From Candidatus Pseudoruminococcus merdavium (lineage in GTDB: Bacteria > Bacillota > Clostridia > Oscillospirales > Ruminococcaceae), in NCBI GenBank assembly GCA_904419745.1, contig CAJFSS010000004.1, positions 90,153 through 154,152 on the forward strand: 64,000 bases of DNA, written 5' to 3'. Shown one piece after another: positions 17,726 through 27,146 of the stretch. A program made the position numbers and the translations under genes. Position 1 is the first letter of the stretch. Every line of letters begins with the position of its first letter. The notes beneath the pieces are model-generated. The model saw nothing but the letters and a program-made list of their open reading frames with translations, was not told where the DNA came from and ran no database searches.

Positions 17726-18018
17726 AAAAATGAAAACGCCCTGGCCGGATGGCAATTCCATCCGGCCAGGGCGAACAGTTTGTCCGTGGTACCACCTGGC
17801 TGCAAAAATCTGCACTCAGTCCCTGCTGGGATAACTCTTTCCCAATAGGGTTCCCGGATAACGGCGGGAGGACCGGGACAGCTTAAGCGGAAAGTTTCCG
17901 TTTCGCTGCCGGCTCAAAGAGGGGGTTCAGCAACCGGGTTTGAAGATTTTCACCTGTCATCTTCTCTCTGGAAAACCAAAGGATGCCTACTGGTTCTTTT
18001 CACAGCCTGTACTCTCTT
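17726..18018 (-). promoter_or_regulatory. T-box riboswitch of proS
   Basis: On the minus strand the leader carries the T-box core AGGTGGTACCACGG (complement of about 17786-17799). Stem I-like helices lie upstream. A long terminator hairpin (CGCCCTGGCCGGATGG paired across 17737-17773) is followed by a T-rich tract before the proS ATG. T-box leaders bind uncharged tRNA, here expected tRNA-Pro, to form the antiterminator. A proline specifier codon is plausible near 17925-17935 but was not fixed by folding. Confidence 0.9.
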
Positions 18019-18025
18019 TTTACTT

Positions 18026-18055
18026 ATTATAAAAGTGGTTCCCCGCACCTGTCAA
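18026..18055 (-). promoter_or_regulatory. sigma-A promoter of the proS T-box transcript
   Basis: Read on the minus strand: TTGACA (18050-18055), 18 nt, TATAAT (18026-18031), just upstream of the T-box leader. Confidence 0.8.
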
Positions 18056-18182
18056 GAATTCTATGAGGTACTTTTCAAGCCGCCCCCATCCACGGAAACT
18101 GGAATTTGGGCTGTCCTGTGTGTATCTGCGTCCAGCTCTTCTGATTGTCTGACAGGCTAAATCGGACAAAATCGGTGGGCAA

Positions 18183-18212
18183 AAAAACAGGCGGTACAAA
18201 AAGTACCGCCTG
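18183..18212 (-). terminator. terminator of the NCS2 permease gene
   Basis: AGGCGGTAC / GTACCGCCT stem with a 5-nt loop. On the minus strand it is followed by TTTTTTT. It lies 20 nt past the permease stop. Confidence 0.88.
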
Positions 18213-18231
18213 GAATTTTGATCCACAGTTT

Positions 18232-19587
18232 TTAGATAATTGCCTGAAGAATAAAGTTTAAAATAAACAAAATCGCAACTGCGGCAATGATCGGATGGAT
18301 TTTTTTCACTTGCTTTTTGCAAATTTTGACAATGCAGTAGAAGATAAATCCTGCCGCAATACCATAGGAAATGCTGTAGCACAGTGCCATAAACAGGCCT
18401 GCAAAAAATGCCGGAACCGCTTCTTCCAAATCATCCCATTTGATTTCCGCAAAAGAGGAAACCATCATACAGCCTACAACGACCAGAGCCGGAGCCGTTG
18501 CTGCGGAGGGGATTGCACTGACAAAGGTTGCCAGAAATGCACTGAGTGCAAAGCAGATGGCAGTAACTACAGAGGTAAGTCCAGTACGTCCGCCCGCACC
18601 AATACCTGCAGCGCTTTCTACAAAGGTAGTGGTGTTGGAAGTACCAAAGATAGCGCCAATGGAAGTAGCAGTTGCATCCGCAAACAGGGCCTTGTCCATT
18701 TTGGAAGAAAATCCTTTGCTGTTTTCCAGGGCTTTTTCATCTTCCTCGCTGAAGATGCCGGTTCTGCGCCCAGTACCAATAAAGGTTCCAATGGTATCAA
18801 AAGTGTCAGACATGCTGAAAGCAAAAATGGTAATCAGTACCAGCGGGAGCCTTGCGGGATCAGAGAACAGGGATGGCAAACCTGCGGAAGTGAAGATAGC
18901 GCCAAAGGTGGTGGGGAGAGCTTTACATGCTTCCGTAAAGCTGACCGTATCCGCAGTTGAGGTCACGCCGAAAGGGATGCCAACGATAGTGGTGATGATA
19001 ATGGCAATCAAAATACCGCCTTTGACTTTTAAAATACTAAGCGCAACTGCCAGGACAATCCCAATCAGGAATACCCAGAAAACGGGCTGGTTGAGGGTCG
19101 GGATAGCCGGAACGCCGCTTTCAAAGCTGATAATCCCGACGTTGAGGAAACCGATATAGGCGACAAACAGGCCGATACCGCCGCCAATGGCATTTTGTAA
19201 GGATTTTGGGATTGCCTTAATGATATATTTCCGGACCTTAGTCACTGTAATCAGGATGTTGATAAGGCCACAGATAAATACCATGGAGAGCGCCTGCTGC
19301 CAGGTGAATTCCAATGCAAAGCACACTGTGTAAACAAAAAAGGCGTTGAGACCCATACCCGGAGCCTGTGCATACGGTACATTTGCGACAAGTCCCATAA
19401 TCAGGGTACCGATAATAGAGGAGATAATGGTTGCCAGGAATACGGCCCCCCACTCCATACCGGACTGGCTCAAAGTGTTCGGATTGACGGCGATAATATA
19501 CGCCATCGCAAAGAAAGTGGTAATGCCTGCAATGACCTCTGTTGAGAAGGTGGTGCCACTTTCTTTGAGTTTAAAGAATTTTTCCAC
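18232..19587 (-). CDS. NCS2-family purine permease (AzgA-like)
   Basis: The 451-residue polytopic protein belongs to the AzgA/GhxP branch of NCS2 transporters, which bring in adenine, guanine or hypoxanthine with protons. Visible hallmarks are AGITTFFAMAYIIAVNPNTLSQSGM near the start, then SDTFDTIGTFIGTGRRTG and GTSNTTTFVESAAGIGAGGRTGLTS in the middle. About 12-14 hydrophobic segments are expected. The start is a GTG at 19587 with GGAGG 7 nt upstream; the longer in-frame reading to 19758 has an unrelated hydrophilic extension. No purine riboswitch is visible in the short upstream region. Confidence 0.92.
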   Translation of the reverse strand: MEKFFKLKESGTTFSTEVIAGITTFFAMAYIIAVNPNTLSQSGMEWGAVFLATIISSIIGTLIMGLVANVPYAQAPGMGLNAFFVYTVCFALEFTWQQALSMVFICGLINILITVTKVRKYIIKAIPKSLQNAIGGGIGLFVAYIGFLNVGIISFESGVPAIPTLNQPVFWVFLIGIVLAVALSILKVKGGILIAIIITTIVGIPFGVTSTADTVSFTEACKALPTTFGAIFTSAGLPSLFSDPARLPLVLITIFAFSMSDTFDTIGTFIGTGRRTGIFSEEDEKALENSKGFSSKMDKALFADATATSIGAIFGTSNTTTFVESAAGIGAGGRTGLTSVVTAICFALSAFLATFVSAIPSAATAPALVVVGCMMVSSFAEIKWDDLEEAVPAFFAGLFMALCYSISYGIAAGFIFYCIVKICKKQVKKIHPIIAAVAILFILNFILQAII

Positions 19588-19828
19588 GTTGCATCCTCCT
19601 TGAAGTGTTTTCCATACCTCATCATTATAAAAGAAGGTGTTACAAAAGGCAAGAAAATTGGACATGTTTTCTTCATATTTTGTTAATATGTCGGGAAAAC
19701 GCGTTTTTTTTGCAGTGGTTCTGAAAAAAATCACACGCAAATGGATGTTTTTGGACAACAGCAGCCTGAAAAAGGGATAAATTTTTTCCCCTCATCATAG
19801 GGATAGAAAGAAGGAAAATACGGGGGAT

Positions 19829-20854
19829 ATGAAAATGGATCTCTATCTGCTTTTGGCGCTTGTCATTTTTGGTGTAGTACTGGTCAATGGATGGACCGAC
19901 GCGCCCAATTCTATTGCCACAGCAGTTGCGACCAGAAGTATGGGAGTTAACCGGGCAATTTTCATGGCAGCCATCTGCAATTTCCTCGGTGTATGGGGGA
20001 TGGCTTTTTTCAATGCCAGTGTGGCGAACACGATGTCCTCCATGTTGGATTTTACTTCTGGGGATGCCAAAAAATCCGCATTGGCTTTGCTTGCGGGAAT
20101 GTGTTCAGTCATTCTGTTTTCCTGTGCCGCATGGTTTTTTGGGATTCCCACCAGTGAAAGTCATGGGTTAATTGCAGGGATTACCGGGGCGGCGCTTTAT
20201 CTCAATGGGACGTCCGCCCTGTGTATGAACCAATGGGGGAAGGTTCTTACTGGACTTGTCATTTCCCTGACATTGGGTTTTTTGCTCGGATACTTTCTGA
20301 CCATCCTGGTTCGCTTTTTGGGGAGATTTTTGACCCGTCGCGTTGCCGCTTCCCTGTTTCCCAAAGGGGAGGTGTTGTGTGCGGCAGCCATGGCAGTGGT
20401 GCATGGAGCACAGGATGGACAAAAGTTTATAGGAGTTTTTCTAATTGCCGCCATGCTCCGGGATGGGACGGCGGCAGGCCGAGAAATCAGCCTGGCAGGC
20501 CAGTGGAATATGATCCTTGTGTGCGCTGTTGTCATGGCGGTAGGAACGATGATTGGCGGCAAGAGAATCATCCGTTGTGTGGGATTTGGAATTACTCCGC
20601 TCAAACAGTATGAGGGGTTGTGCGCGGATCTCGCCTCCGTATGTTCGCTGTTTCTCTCCACTTGTATGGGGTTTCCAGTGAGCACAACCCATGTTAAAAC
20701 CATGGCGGTGGTAGCAGTGGGATTTTCCCAAAAAGGAAAACATGTACAGATCAGGATGGTCAAGCAGATGGTATTTGCGTGGATTGTAACCTTTCCAGCC
20801 TGTATTGTATTTGGATATCTTTTGACAGGGTTTGCATTTCATTTTTTTTATTGA
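19829..20854 (+). CDS. pit: PiT-family inorganic phosphate transporter
   Basis: The 341-residue membrane protein is a PHO4/PiT symporter for inorganic phosphate. The N-terminal motif VNGWTDAPNSIATAVATRSM and the C-terminal repeat PVSTTHVKTMAVVAVGFSQ are the two inverted-repeat signatures of the family, with about ten membrane helices. The gene is followed within 10 nt by a PhoU-like/DUF47-type gene, the usual Pit accessory partner. The ATG at 19829 has a CGGGGGAT site. Confidence 0.93.
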   Translation: MKMDLYLLLALVIFGVVLVNGWTDAPNSIATAVATRSMGVNRAIFMAAICNFLGVWGMAFFNASVANTMSSMLDFTSGDAKKSALALLAGMCSVILFSCAAWFFGIPTSESHGLIAGITGAALYLNGTSALCMNQWGKVLTGLVISLTLGFLLGYFLTILVRFLGRFLTRRVAASLFPKGEVLCAAAMAVVHGAQDGQKFIGVFLIAAMLRDGTAAGREISLAGQWNMILVCAVVMAVGTMIGGKRIIRCVGFGITPLKQYEGLCADLASVCSLFLSTCMGFPVSTTHVKTMAVVAVGFSQKGKHVQIRMVKQMVFAWIVTFPACIVFGYLLTGFAFHFFY

Positions 20855-20863
20855 GAGGGTGGT

Positions 20864-21451
20864 ATGGCAATGGCACTGAAATATGCGGAGCTTACTCCGC
20901 TATGGGAACTGATGCACTGTACGGTTCAGGCGGGACGGATTTTGCAAAGGGCGGCGGAAACACAGAATTCTTCTGGTTTGCTCCGTGAAATTGAAGATTT
21001 GCGGTGGCAGGCTTCTGCATGGGTACAGGAATGCACTATAAAAATACAGAATACTTTTATTACAGCAATTGACGCAAAAGTCATGCTCTATTTAATCTAC
21101 TATTTATATAGGCTTTTAAGGGATTTGTTGTGTACAGCACGGTTCCTGCTCAGTGAGCAGCAAATAGACTCCACCGATTTGAATCGCTATCTTCGCTGGG
21201 TTTGCAGCTATACGGAAAAAGTGGTTTTACGCAGCGAGCGTTCGTTTTGGGCAGTTAGCAGGAACAAATCACAGCGGCTCTCTACAGTGTTTGACACTTC
21301 GGAAGGCGAGTCCCTCTCTCTTGGTGCGTTTCGCTATTTGTCTGGGAAGGAAGACTTTCGGCAAGCAGCCATCCTCGCCATGCTGCGCCAATGTGAAAAT
21401 ACAGCCTACGATATTGATGTTTTCACGTTGCAACACAGCATATATGAATAG
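20864..21451 (+). CDS. probable PiT accessory protein (DUF47/PhoU-like)
   Basis: The 195-residue, mostly helical protein lies 9 nt behind the phosphate transporter, the normal place of the DUF47 (PhoU-like) accessory subunit. The similarity is weak at sequence level; I rely on length, helical pattern, Glu/Asp-rich helix ends and context. It would sit on the cytoplasmic face and regulate phosphate transport. If not DUF47, it is an uncharacterised partner of the transporter. Confidence 0.6.
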   Translation: MAMALKYAELTPLWELMHCTVQAGRILQRAAETQNSSGLLREIEDLRWQASAWVQECTIKIQNTFITAIDAKVMLYLIYYLYRLLRDLLCTARFLLSEQQIDSTDLNRYLRWVCSYTEKVVLRSERSFWAVSRNKSQRLSTVFDTSEGESLSLGAFRYLSGKEDFRQAAILAMLRQCENTAYDIDVFTLQHSIYE

Positions 21452-21541
21452 GGTAGTCCCCAGTTTATAGCGGTAGTTCCCTTTAAACTGCTGCGGAATG
21501 ATCATCATGCGTTTGCGGGGATTATCCCATCAGGAACGCTC

Positions 21542-21584
21542 TTGTAAAACAAGCGCCGAAAAATTTTCGGCGCTTGTTTTACAA
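21542..21584. terminator. bidirectional terminator (near-perfect palindrome)
   Basis: TTGTAAAACAAGCGCCGAAA and its complement form one continuous palindrome of about 43 nt. It ends the PiT operon and the convergent acetyltransferase gene. Confidence 0.88.
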
Positions 21585-21586
21585 AT

Positions 21587-22405
21587 TTAGCATTTAATCT
21601 GATAAGTGGGATAAGCAAAATCCAGGTGGTATCCCAGTTTTTGAGCCAGTGAAACAGATGCAAGGTTTGCCGCGTCCCAGCTGGGATAAAGCCCCTTTTC
21701 CAAACAGGTAAGGATGAGCTTAGCAGCACAAGCGCAGGCAAGGCCCCGTCTTTGGAAATCCGGGTGGGTATCCACTTCAATTTCAATTCCACTGTCATAA
21801 ACCGTATAAGAACTCGCGCCAGCCACAAGGGTTCCCTGATATAGGGCACAGACGCCGAGCCCGCGGCGGAGGAAATCCTCCGCAGAATCAAACTGGGCAC
21901 AGAAATCTCTGGAAAACTCCTGTTCAAAGCTTTTCCAATACAATTCCCTGTCTATGGAACGCATGGTGAAACCTTCCGGCAGCTGAGAAACCAGCTTTTC
22001 CAAATAATGACGGTCAAAAGCATCCGGTTCCTTTTTGATAGCATAGCGGGTTGTCTTTTCAAAACGCCCGGAATAAGTCTGTTCTATCAAAATATTCCAT
22101 CCTGGGGCAAGAGGGATGAAGAGGATGACCGGGGAAGAAAAATCCCTGGGAATATTGCGGACAAGCTCTTTTGCCCCAGCCAGTCCGGCATCCCCTGTAA
22201 AAAAACAAAAATCCCCGACCAAGATCTGCGCACAGCGGGGGTCTTCCAGGCGATCTGCAAACGCGCGGCCCATGTGCCCCTGTAAGCAGGACAGGACAAG
22301 GGTTTCCTCTGTATTGGCAAATAAAGATGCAAGTAGAGGGCGAGCTTTTATAGAAAATTCTACCACAACAATCACCACTTTTTGAAAGTAAAATAAAATA
22401 ACCAT
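21587..22405 (-). CDS. GNAT acetyltransferase, PF12746-like
   Basis: The 272-residue protein carries a C-terminal GNAT domain. The acetyl-CoA region is IEIEVDTHPDFQRRGLACACAAKLI and is followed by the WDAANLASVSLAQKLGYHLDF C-terminal strand-helix unit, as in the GNAT_acetyltran family. The N-terminal 140 residues are a family-specific domain. Substrate is unknown. The first 14 residues from the ATG at 22405 are hydrophobic and may be spurious; a GTG about 40 nt inside is an alternative start. It is a single gene between a terminator and a divergent promoter region. Confidence 0.8.
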   Translation of the reverse strand: MVILFYFQKVVIVVVEFSIKARPLLASLFANTEETLVLSCLQGHMGRAFADRLEDPRCAQILVGDFCFFTGDAGLAGAKELVRNIPRDFSSPVILFIPLAPGWNILIEQTYSGRFEKTTRYAIKKEPDAFDRHYLEKLVSQLPEGFTMRSIDRELYWKSFEQEFSRDFCAQFDSAEDFLRRGLGVCALYQGTLVAGASSYTVYDSGIEIEVDTHPDFQRRGLACACAAKLILTCLEKGLYPSWDAANLASVSLAQKLGYHLDFAYPTYQIKC

Positions 22406-22520
22406 AGCTATCGAAATATTATAGCACAGGCGCGTTCTTTATTCACTGCTCATTACAGAAGATTTTCTGTTTTGAAAAGGAAAACAAAATGCATCTTGTT
22501 AGAAAATAACGTCAAATTCA

Positions 22521-22549
22521 TTGTGCTTTTCTAAAGAATACGGTATAAT
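22521..22549 (+). promoter_or_regulatory. promoter of the xpaC-telA operon
   Basis: TTGTGC (22521-22526), 17 nt, perfect TATAAT (22544-22549), in a 314-nt gap that otherwise shows nothing. Transcription would begin about 165 nt before the ATG at 22720. Confidence 0.7.
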
Positions 22550-22719
22550 AAACTGCAAAGTAGACACACCGTTTGGAAAAACAGAACTATACGGAAATGG
22601 TTTGCAGTGTCGTCTAAAAGCGTTTACCCTGATAAAGGGAAAGAAAAGGATATATAATAATTAACATGCTGTTGAAAGAACAACACATGAATTAATCTGG
22701 GAAATGGAGGAACGAATCC

Positions 22720-24027
22720 ATGAAGGAACAGGATGTTTCGGAGCTCTGCCGTCAGGTCAATCAAGTAGTTAAGCAAGCGGTGGAGTATGCCCAATCTCCT
22801 CAATTCCAGGACACTATACAGCAGGGTGTACAGAAAACAGTAAATGGCGTAAAAAAAACGGTTGGGAATTTTACTGCGGGCATGCGCCAGCAGCCTCCCT
22901 ATCAGCCGCCCAATTTTTATCCGGGGGGAAATTACCGGCAAAGGGTAAAGCCCCATGTGCGTCCGACTGTGCGCCCTCCCATCTATCCTAATTATAATAC
23001 GCCGCCTGTATATCCTCAGACGGGCAGACCGCAGGTGGTCGCAAAATCAGCAAAAACAGGCCCATCCAAGGGCACGGGACTGTTTGTCCTGGGTGGGATT
23101 TGTACGTTTGTGTTTTTTGTGATTTTAGCGACAATGTTGGGGGATTTTCTGATTTCCCCTATTTCCATGCTGGAAGACCTGAGTGGGAATGTTATTGCAC
23201 TGGTTCTGTTTGCAGGTGGGGCGGGAGTGTCTTTTGTGGCTGGCGCCAAGTCCAGAGGAAGGTTCCAGCGCGGGAGCCGATACTGGGGAATTCTTCAGGG
23301 TCGCACCATCTGTCCGGTAGCGGAACTGGCATCCGGAACCAACCGGTCAAAAGAATTTGTTATTAAGGACATGCAAAAAATGGCGGATAAACACCTTCTT
23401 CCCCCCAGTTATCTGGATTCGAAAAAGGAAAACCTGATTTTTGGGTATGACGCGTATCAAAAATATTTAAAAGAGGAACAGCAACGGGAGGCTGCCCGTC
23501 AAAAGGCGGAGGCGGAAAACCGCAAGCGTTCTCCGGAAGTCAATGAAATGCTTCGGGAAGGATTTGAATACATCCGCCAGATTAGGGAAGCCAATGAGGC
23601 GATCCCTGGGGTCGAAGTTAGTGAAAAGCTGGATCGTCTGGAAGACGTTGTCGGGAAAATTTTTCTGCATGTTGAGCGCCATCCAGGAAAACTGCCGGAA
23701 ATCCGCAAGCTTATGCAGTATTACTTGCCCACCACGCTCAAACTTGTCAACGCATACCGGGAATTTGAAGAACAATCCCTGCAGGGGGAAAATATTGACC
23801 AAACAAAACGGGAAATCTGCGATACATTGGATACCATCAATGTGGCGTTTGCCAATTTGCTCGATGGACTGTTTGAAGACGATGCGATGGATGTTTCAGC
23901 GGATATCTCGGTGTTGGAAACAATGTTTGCCCAGGAGGGCTTGACAGGGCATGATTTCCGGCGTAGCGGATTCTCGGAACAGGAAAAAACAGGAGATCAA
24001 TCGGAAGATAACCAGCCCTTACAATGA
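22720..24027 (+). CDS. xpaC: XpaC-like protein (5-bromo-4-chloroindolyl phosphate hydrolysis family)
   Basis: The 435-residue protein has a helical start and a Pro/Tyr-rich stretch (about residues 60-105). Two membrane segments follow near 120-140 and 150-172, then a long charged coiled coil leads into a C-terminal XpaC domain (RLEDVVGKIFLHVERHP ... MQYYLPTTLKLVNAYREFE). XpaC was named from phosphatase-like activity in Bacillus, but its true role is unknown. It is nearly always next to telA, as here, where telA follows 30 nt downstream. The pair is thought to act at the envelope in toxic-anion or cell-wall stress. Confidence 0.87.
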   Translation: MKEQDVSELCRQVNQVVKQAVEYAQSPQFQDTIQQGVQKTVNGVKKTVGNFTAGMRQQPPYQPPNFYPGGNYRQRVKPHVRPTVRPPIYPNYNTPPVYPQTGRPQVVAKSAKTGPSKGTGLFVLGGICTFVFFVILATMLGDFLISPISMLEDLSGNVIALVLFAGGAGVSFVAGAKSRGRFQRGSRYWGILQGRTICPVAELASGTNRSKEFVIKDMQKMADKHLLPPSYLDSKKENLIFGYDAYQKYLKEEQQREAARQKAEAENRKRSPEVNEMLREGFEYIRQIREANEAIPGVEVSEKLDRLEDVVGKIFLHVERHPGKLPEIRKLMQYYLPTTLKLVNAYREFEEQSLQGENIDQTKREICDTLDTINVAFANLLDGLFEDDAMDVSADISVLETMFAQEGLTGHDFRRSGFSEQEKTGDQSEDNQPLQ

Positions 24028-24057
24028 AGCTTTACGCAATAAGGAGGAAACTAGACA

Positions 24058-25203
24058 ATGAGCGATCAATTTGACGTGGTTCCAACTTTAACATTGGATC
24101 CCATGGAGGAACAGCCCGCGCAGACAACTGCTGTCCAGCCAGCACAGCCACAGTCCCCTGCACAAGCAGTTTTTGATGAGAGCATGCTTACCGCAGAGGA
24201 ACGCAAGATGGTGGATGATTTTGCAAATAAAATTGAACTGAGTAATTCCAACCTGATTTTGCAATATGGTTCCGGTGCACAGAAGAAAATGGCGGATTTT
24301 ACGGAAAATACCCTGGAGAGTGTCCGTTCAAAGGATCTTGGCGAGGTCGGCGATATGCTAACCGGACTGGTCACGGAACTCAAGAGCTTTGATGTGGAGG
24401 AAGAGGAAAAGGGGATTTTCGGCTTTTTTAAACGCTCTGCCAATAAAGTGACGGCACTCAAAGCGAAATATGACAAAGCTGAGGTGAATATCCAGAAAAT
24501 CTGCGGAGTACTCGAAAACCACCAGATTCAGCTGATGAAAGATGTTGCCCTGCTTGACAAGATGTACGAGCTCAACAAGGTATATTTTAAGGAATTATCC
24601 ATGTATATTCTTGCCGGTCAGAAAAAGCTCAAAGAAGTGCGTGAAACACAACTCCCGGCACTAATGGCAAAGGCAAAGGCTTCCGGCCTTCCGGAGGATG
24701 CGCAGGCCGCCAATGATCTCGCTTCTATGTGCGACCGGTTTGAGAAAAAACTGCATGATTTGGATTTGACCCGTATGGTTTCTATCCAGACGGCACCACA
24801 AATCCGTATGGTGCAGGGGAATGATACACTGATGTCTGAAAAAATTCAGACCACACTTGTCAATACCATTCCTTTGTGGAAAAATCAGATGGTACTTGCT
24901 TTGGGGATTGCTCACTCCCAGCAGGCTGCCGCTGCACAGCGCCAGGTGACGGATATGACCAATGAGCTGCTGAGAAAAAATTCCCAGGCACTGAAGATGG
25001 CAACTGTGGAAACTGCAAGGGAATCCGAACGGGGAATTGTAGATATTGAAACCTTGAGGGAGACCAATCAGAACCTGATTTCCACACTGGATGAAGTCAT
25101 TCAAATCCAGCAGGAAGGACGGCAGAAGCGTGCCGACGCGGAGCAAGAACTCCGTAGGATTGAAGGCGAACTCAAACAAAAGCTGTTGGATATACGGGGC
25201 TAA
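24058..25203 (+). CDS. telA: TelA/toxic anion resistance family protein
   Basis: The 381-residue protein is a long helical TelA (YceH-like) homologue of typical length. It has a Gln/Pro-rich N-terminus, then a continuous helical body with GDMLTGLVTELKSFDVEEEEKG and IQMVQGN-like QTAPQIRMVQGNDTLMSEKIQ, the conserved core. It is soluble and cytoplasmic, and paired with XpaC in the same operon. Homologues are linked to tellurite resistance and cell-envelope stress; the mechanism is not known. A strong GC-rich terminator follows. Confidence 0.92.
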   Translation: MSDQFDVVPTLTLDPMEEQPAQTTAVQPAQPQSPAQAVFDESMLTAEERKMVDDFANKIELSNSNLILQYGSGAQKKMADFTENTLESVRSKDLGEVGDMLTGLVTELKSFDVEEEEKGIFGFFKRSANKVTALKAKYDKAEVNIQKICGVLENHQIQLMKDVALLDKMYELNKVYFKELSMYILAGQKKLKEVRETQLPALMAKAKASGLPEDAQAANDLASMCDRFEKKLHDLDLTRMVSIQTAPQIRMVQGNDTLMSEKIQTTLVNTIPLWKNQMVLALGIAHSQQAAAAQRQVTDMTNELLRKNSQALKMATVETARESERGIVDIETLRETNQNLISTLDEVIQIQQEGRQKRADAEQELRRIEGELKQKLLDIRG

Positions 25204-25213
25204 AGATAAAGGC

Positions 25214-25244
25214 CGCGCCCGCATCGGCTGATGCGGGCGCGTTT
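25214..25244 (+). terminator. terminator of the xpaC-telA operon
   Basis: A 12-bp stem CGCGCCCGCATC / GATGCGGGCGCG with a 4-nt loop, followed by TTTATACTTTTC. Confidence 0.88.
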
Positions 25245-25344
25245 ATACTTTTCTGTTTACTGAATATTCATATTCCCTTATGGGTTTCTTTAGAAGTTTT
25301 GGGTAAGCTAAGGAAAAATGACAAATTAGGAAGGACACAAGGAT

Positions 25345-26016
25345 ATGGAACAATGGATCATTCAAATGATGGAGAAATTTGGATACCTTGGGGTAGCATT
25401 GCTTATTGCACTTGAGAATGTGTTCCCGCCGATCCCTTCAGAAGTGATCTTGACTTTTGGCGGTTTTATGACTACGTATACTTCGCTGAATGTATGGCTG
25501 GTAATCCTGATGGCAACCGTTGGCTCTGTGTTAGGCGGGCTTGTCCTTTACGGGGTCGGACGGATCCTGGATGCCGATCGGCTGGAGAGGATTCTTTCAG
25601 GAAAGATCGGGAAAATTTTGCACCTGAAGCCGCAGGATGTGGAAAAAGCGCAAAGATGGTTTTCCCGGAAAGGGAAGGCAACCGTTTTTTTCTGCCGCTT
25701 TATCCCAATTGTGCGCAGTTTGATTTCCATCCCGGCGGGCATGATGAAGATGAATGCGGGGATCTTTCTGGTTTTGACAACCCTTGGTACGGCTATTTGG
25801 AATACTGTCCTTGTGTGGCTGGGCGTGTTTGCCGGTGCTTCTTGGGAAAAAATTGTGGGATATCTGGGGGTCTATTCGGAAATAGCACTTGTTGTCCTTG
25901 TAATCTGTGTGTTGATTGTCGGAATTATTTTCTACAGACGTCGTTTAAAAAAGAAAAAAGGACAAGCACAGGTACAGGAATCCTCTTTGGAAGATGATAA
26001 GGGGACGCAGCAATAG
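25345..26016 (+). CDS. DedA-family membrane protein
   Basis: The 223-residue protein is a DedA/SNARE-associated domain protein. ENVFPPIPSEVILTFGGF comes near residues 23-40, and the conserved FCRFIPIVRSLISIPAGM at about 117-134 carries the two functionally important Arg residues. Five or so hydrophobic segments and a lysine-rich C-terminus are visible. DedA proteins are lipid (undecaprenyl phosphate or phosphatidylethanolamine) flippases at the cytoplasmic membrane. It is a single gene with a terminator downstream. Confidence 0.92.
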   Translation: MEQWIIQMMEKFGYLGVALLIALENVFPPIPSEVILTFGGFMTTYTSLNVWLVILMATVGSVLGGLVLYGVGRILDADRLERILSGKIGKILHLKPQDVEKAQRWFSRKGKATVFFCRFIPIVRSLISIPAGMMKMNAGIFLVLTTLGTAIWNTVLVWLGVFAGASWEKIVGYLGVYSEIALVVLVICVLIVGIIFYRRRLKKKKGQAQVQESSLEDDKGTQQ

Positions 26017-26035
26017 AAAAAGCATTGTAAAAGGA

Positions 26036-26080
26036 AGCACGGGGACAGTACCTTTCCGGTATTTGTCCCCATGCTTTTTC
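26036..26080. terminator. terminator of the DedA gene
   Basis: AGCAcGGGGACA pairs with TGTCCCCaTGCT across a 17-nt loop and is followed by TTTTTC. Confidence 0.82.
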
Positions 26081-26117
26081 ATTGTGACCTGGGAATGGGA
26101 GGTTTGAAAAATAGTCA

Positions 26118-26381
26118 CTACTTTTTGCGAAGTGCTGAGAAAAAGCCTTTTTTCTCATAGGGTTCCCTGGAAACAGAGAGCGCGGTATATCCCGTTTGGT
26201 TAATGGCCTCTGTCAGAGCTTGTTCATCGATGGCCTGTTCTGTAATGATAATAGTCTGCTTTTTGGTATGAGAAGAACTGACCTTTTTAACGTTGGGAAA
26301 TGCTTTCCTCACAGTATCGTTTACATGGGCTTCACACATCCCACACTGCATTCCATCAACCTTTACTGTATATTTTGTCAT
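26118..26381 (-). CDS. heavy-metal-associated (CopZ-like) domain protein
   Basis: The 87-residue protein is one HMA domain with the ferredoxin-like fold. The metal motif GMQCGMCEAH (C-x2-C) lies at about residues 10-19, with GYTALS at the end of the domain. It also has a basic C-terminal tail of about 15 residues. Such proteins carry Cu(I) or similar soft metals to P-type ATPases. No ATPase gene is adjacent. It has a GGAGG site and stands alone. Confidence 0.88.
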   Translation of the reverse strand: MTKYTVKVDGMQCGMCEAHVNDTVRKAFPNVKKVSSSHTKKQTIIITEQAIDEQALTEAINQTGYTALSVSREPYEKKGFFSALRKK

Positions 26382-26541
26382 AGCTGTCTTCCTCCTATTA
26401 AAATCTAAAGTTTGCCATACTCCTACCTTTCACAGTGGTTACCGTCTATTTTGTGGAATATGAGGTTAGTAAAATCTAACCAAATGGTAGCACACAAAGT
26501 TTCTGCCGTCAACGGGTCTTGTAAAGTGGTTGTACAAAGAT

Positions 26542-26575
26542 AAAAACCGGGCGGGAAATATTCCCGCCCGGTTTT
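26542..26575. terminator. bidirectional terminator after the HIT gene
   Basis: AAAAACCGGGCGGGAA and its complement form a perfect stem with flanking A and T runs, directly past the stop of the gene ending at 26580. Confidence 0.9.
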
Positions 26576-26579
26576 GTAA

Positions 26580-27074
26580 TTACGCTTGTTGTACCTGTTC
26601 TTCTTCTTCTGCTTCTTCGGGGTGCTGTAAAAGGTGGAGTTCTTTGCGCATGGCCGAGACCATATCGGCAAGCGCTTCTTTGGTTGGGCGTTTGAGGTTG
26701 TCGAACATCTGCTCCTTGGGAACCCACCAAACCGGGCCACCTTCATCCTCCGGAGTATCCCCATGGACACGTGGGAAGTAATGCCAGAGCAGATGGGTAC
26801 CCTTTTTCCCGTGAAGTTCATACTGGACATGATCTGGATGGAAGGTGTTGTAAACTGCCTTTCCAACCAGGGCCATGTCTGCCAGGAACTGTTTTTGGAA
26901 CTCCGGTTCCAGTTCGCTGAGCTCGGAGTAATGTTCTTTGCAGATAAATACCGTGTAGCCTTTGAAATACTGGTGGTCGCCAATGACAACATACCCAGTT
27001 TCCAGTTCTGCCACAAAGTAGGGATTCATCCCTTTTTTAATCATATCAATTCGTTCACAAATTCCACATCTCAT
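26580..27074 (-). CDS. HIT-family hydrolase
   Basis: The 164-residue protein has an N-terminal zinc-knuckle-like CGICERI and a HIT domain in the Ap4A-hydrolase branch. The N-terminal part contains HYSELSELEPEFQKQFLADM; the nucleotide-binding triad region is THLLWHYFPRVHGD (around residues 103-116). The triad looks spaced H-x3-H rather than strict H-x-H-x-H, a known variant. Predicted activity is hydrolysis of dinucleoside polyphosphates or AMP conjugates. The C-terminus is Glu/Gln-rich. It is a single gene. Confidence 0.82.
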   Translation of the reverse strand: MRCGICERIDMIKKGMNPYFVAELETGYVVIGDHQYFKGYTVFICKEHYSELSELEPEFQKQFLADMALVGKAVYNTFHPDHVQYELHGKKGTHLLWHYFPRVHGDTPEDEGGPVWWVPKEQMFDNLKRPTKEALADMVSAMRKELHLLQHPEEAEEEEQVQQA

Positions 27075-27146
27075 ACTCAGGATACCTTCTTTCCTAACTC
27101 TATTTGTCGGAAATCAATACAGGCATTCACCTGTAACAGATACTGG

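Noticed and set aside
18440..19159. Long open frame antisense to the NCS2 permease
   Set aside because: It mirrors a hydrophobic membrane protein and has no ribosome site or family similarity; the sense gene is unambiguous.
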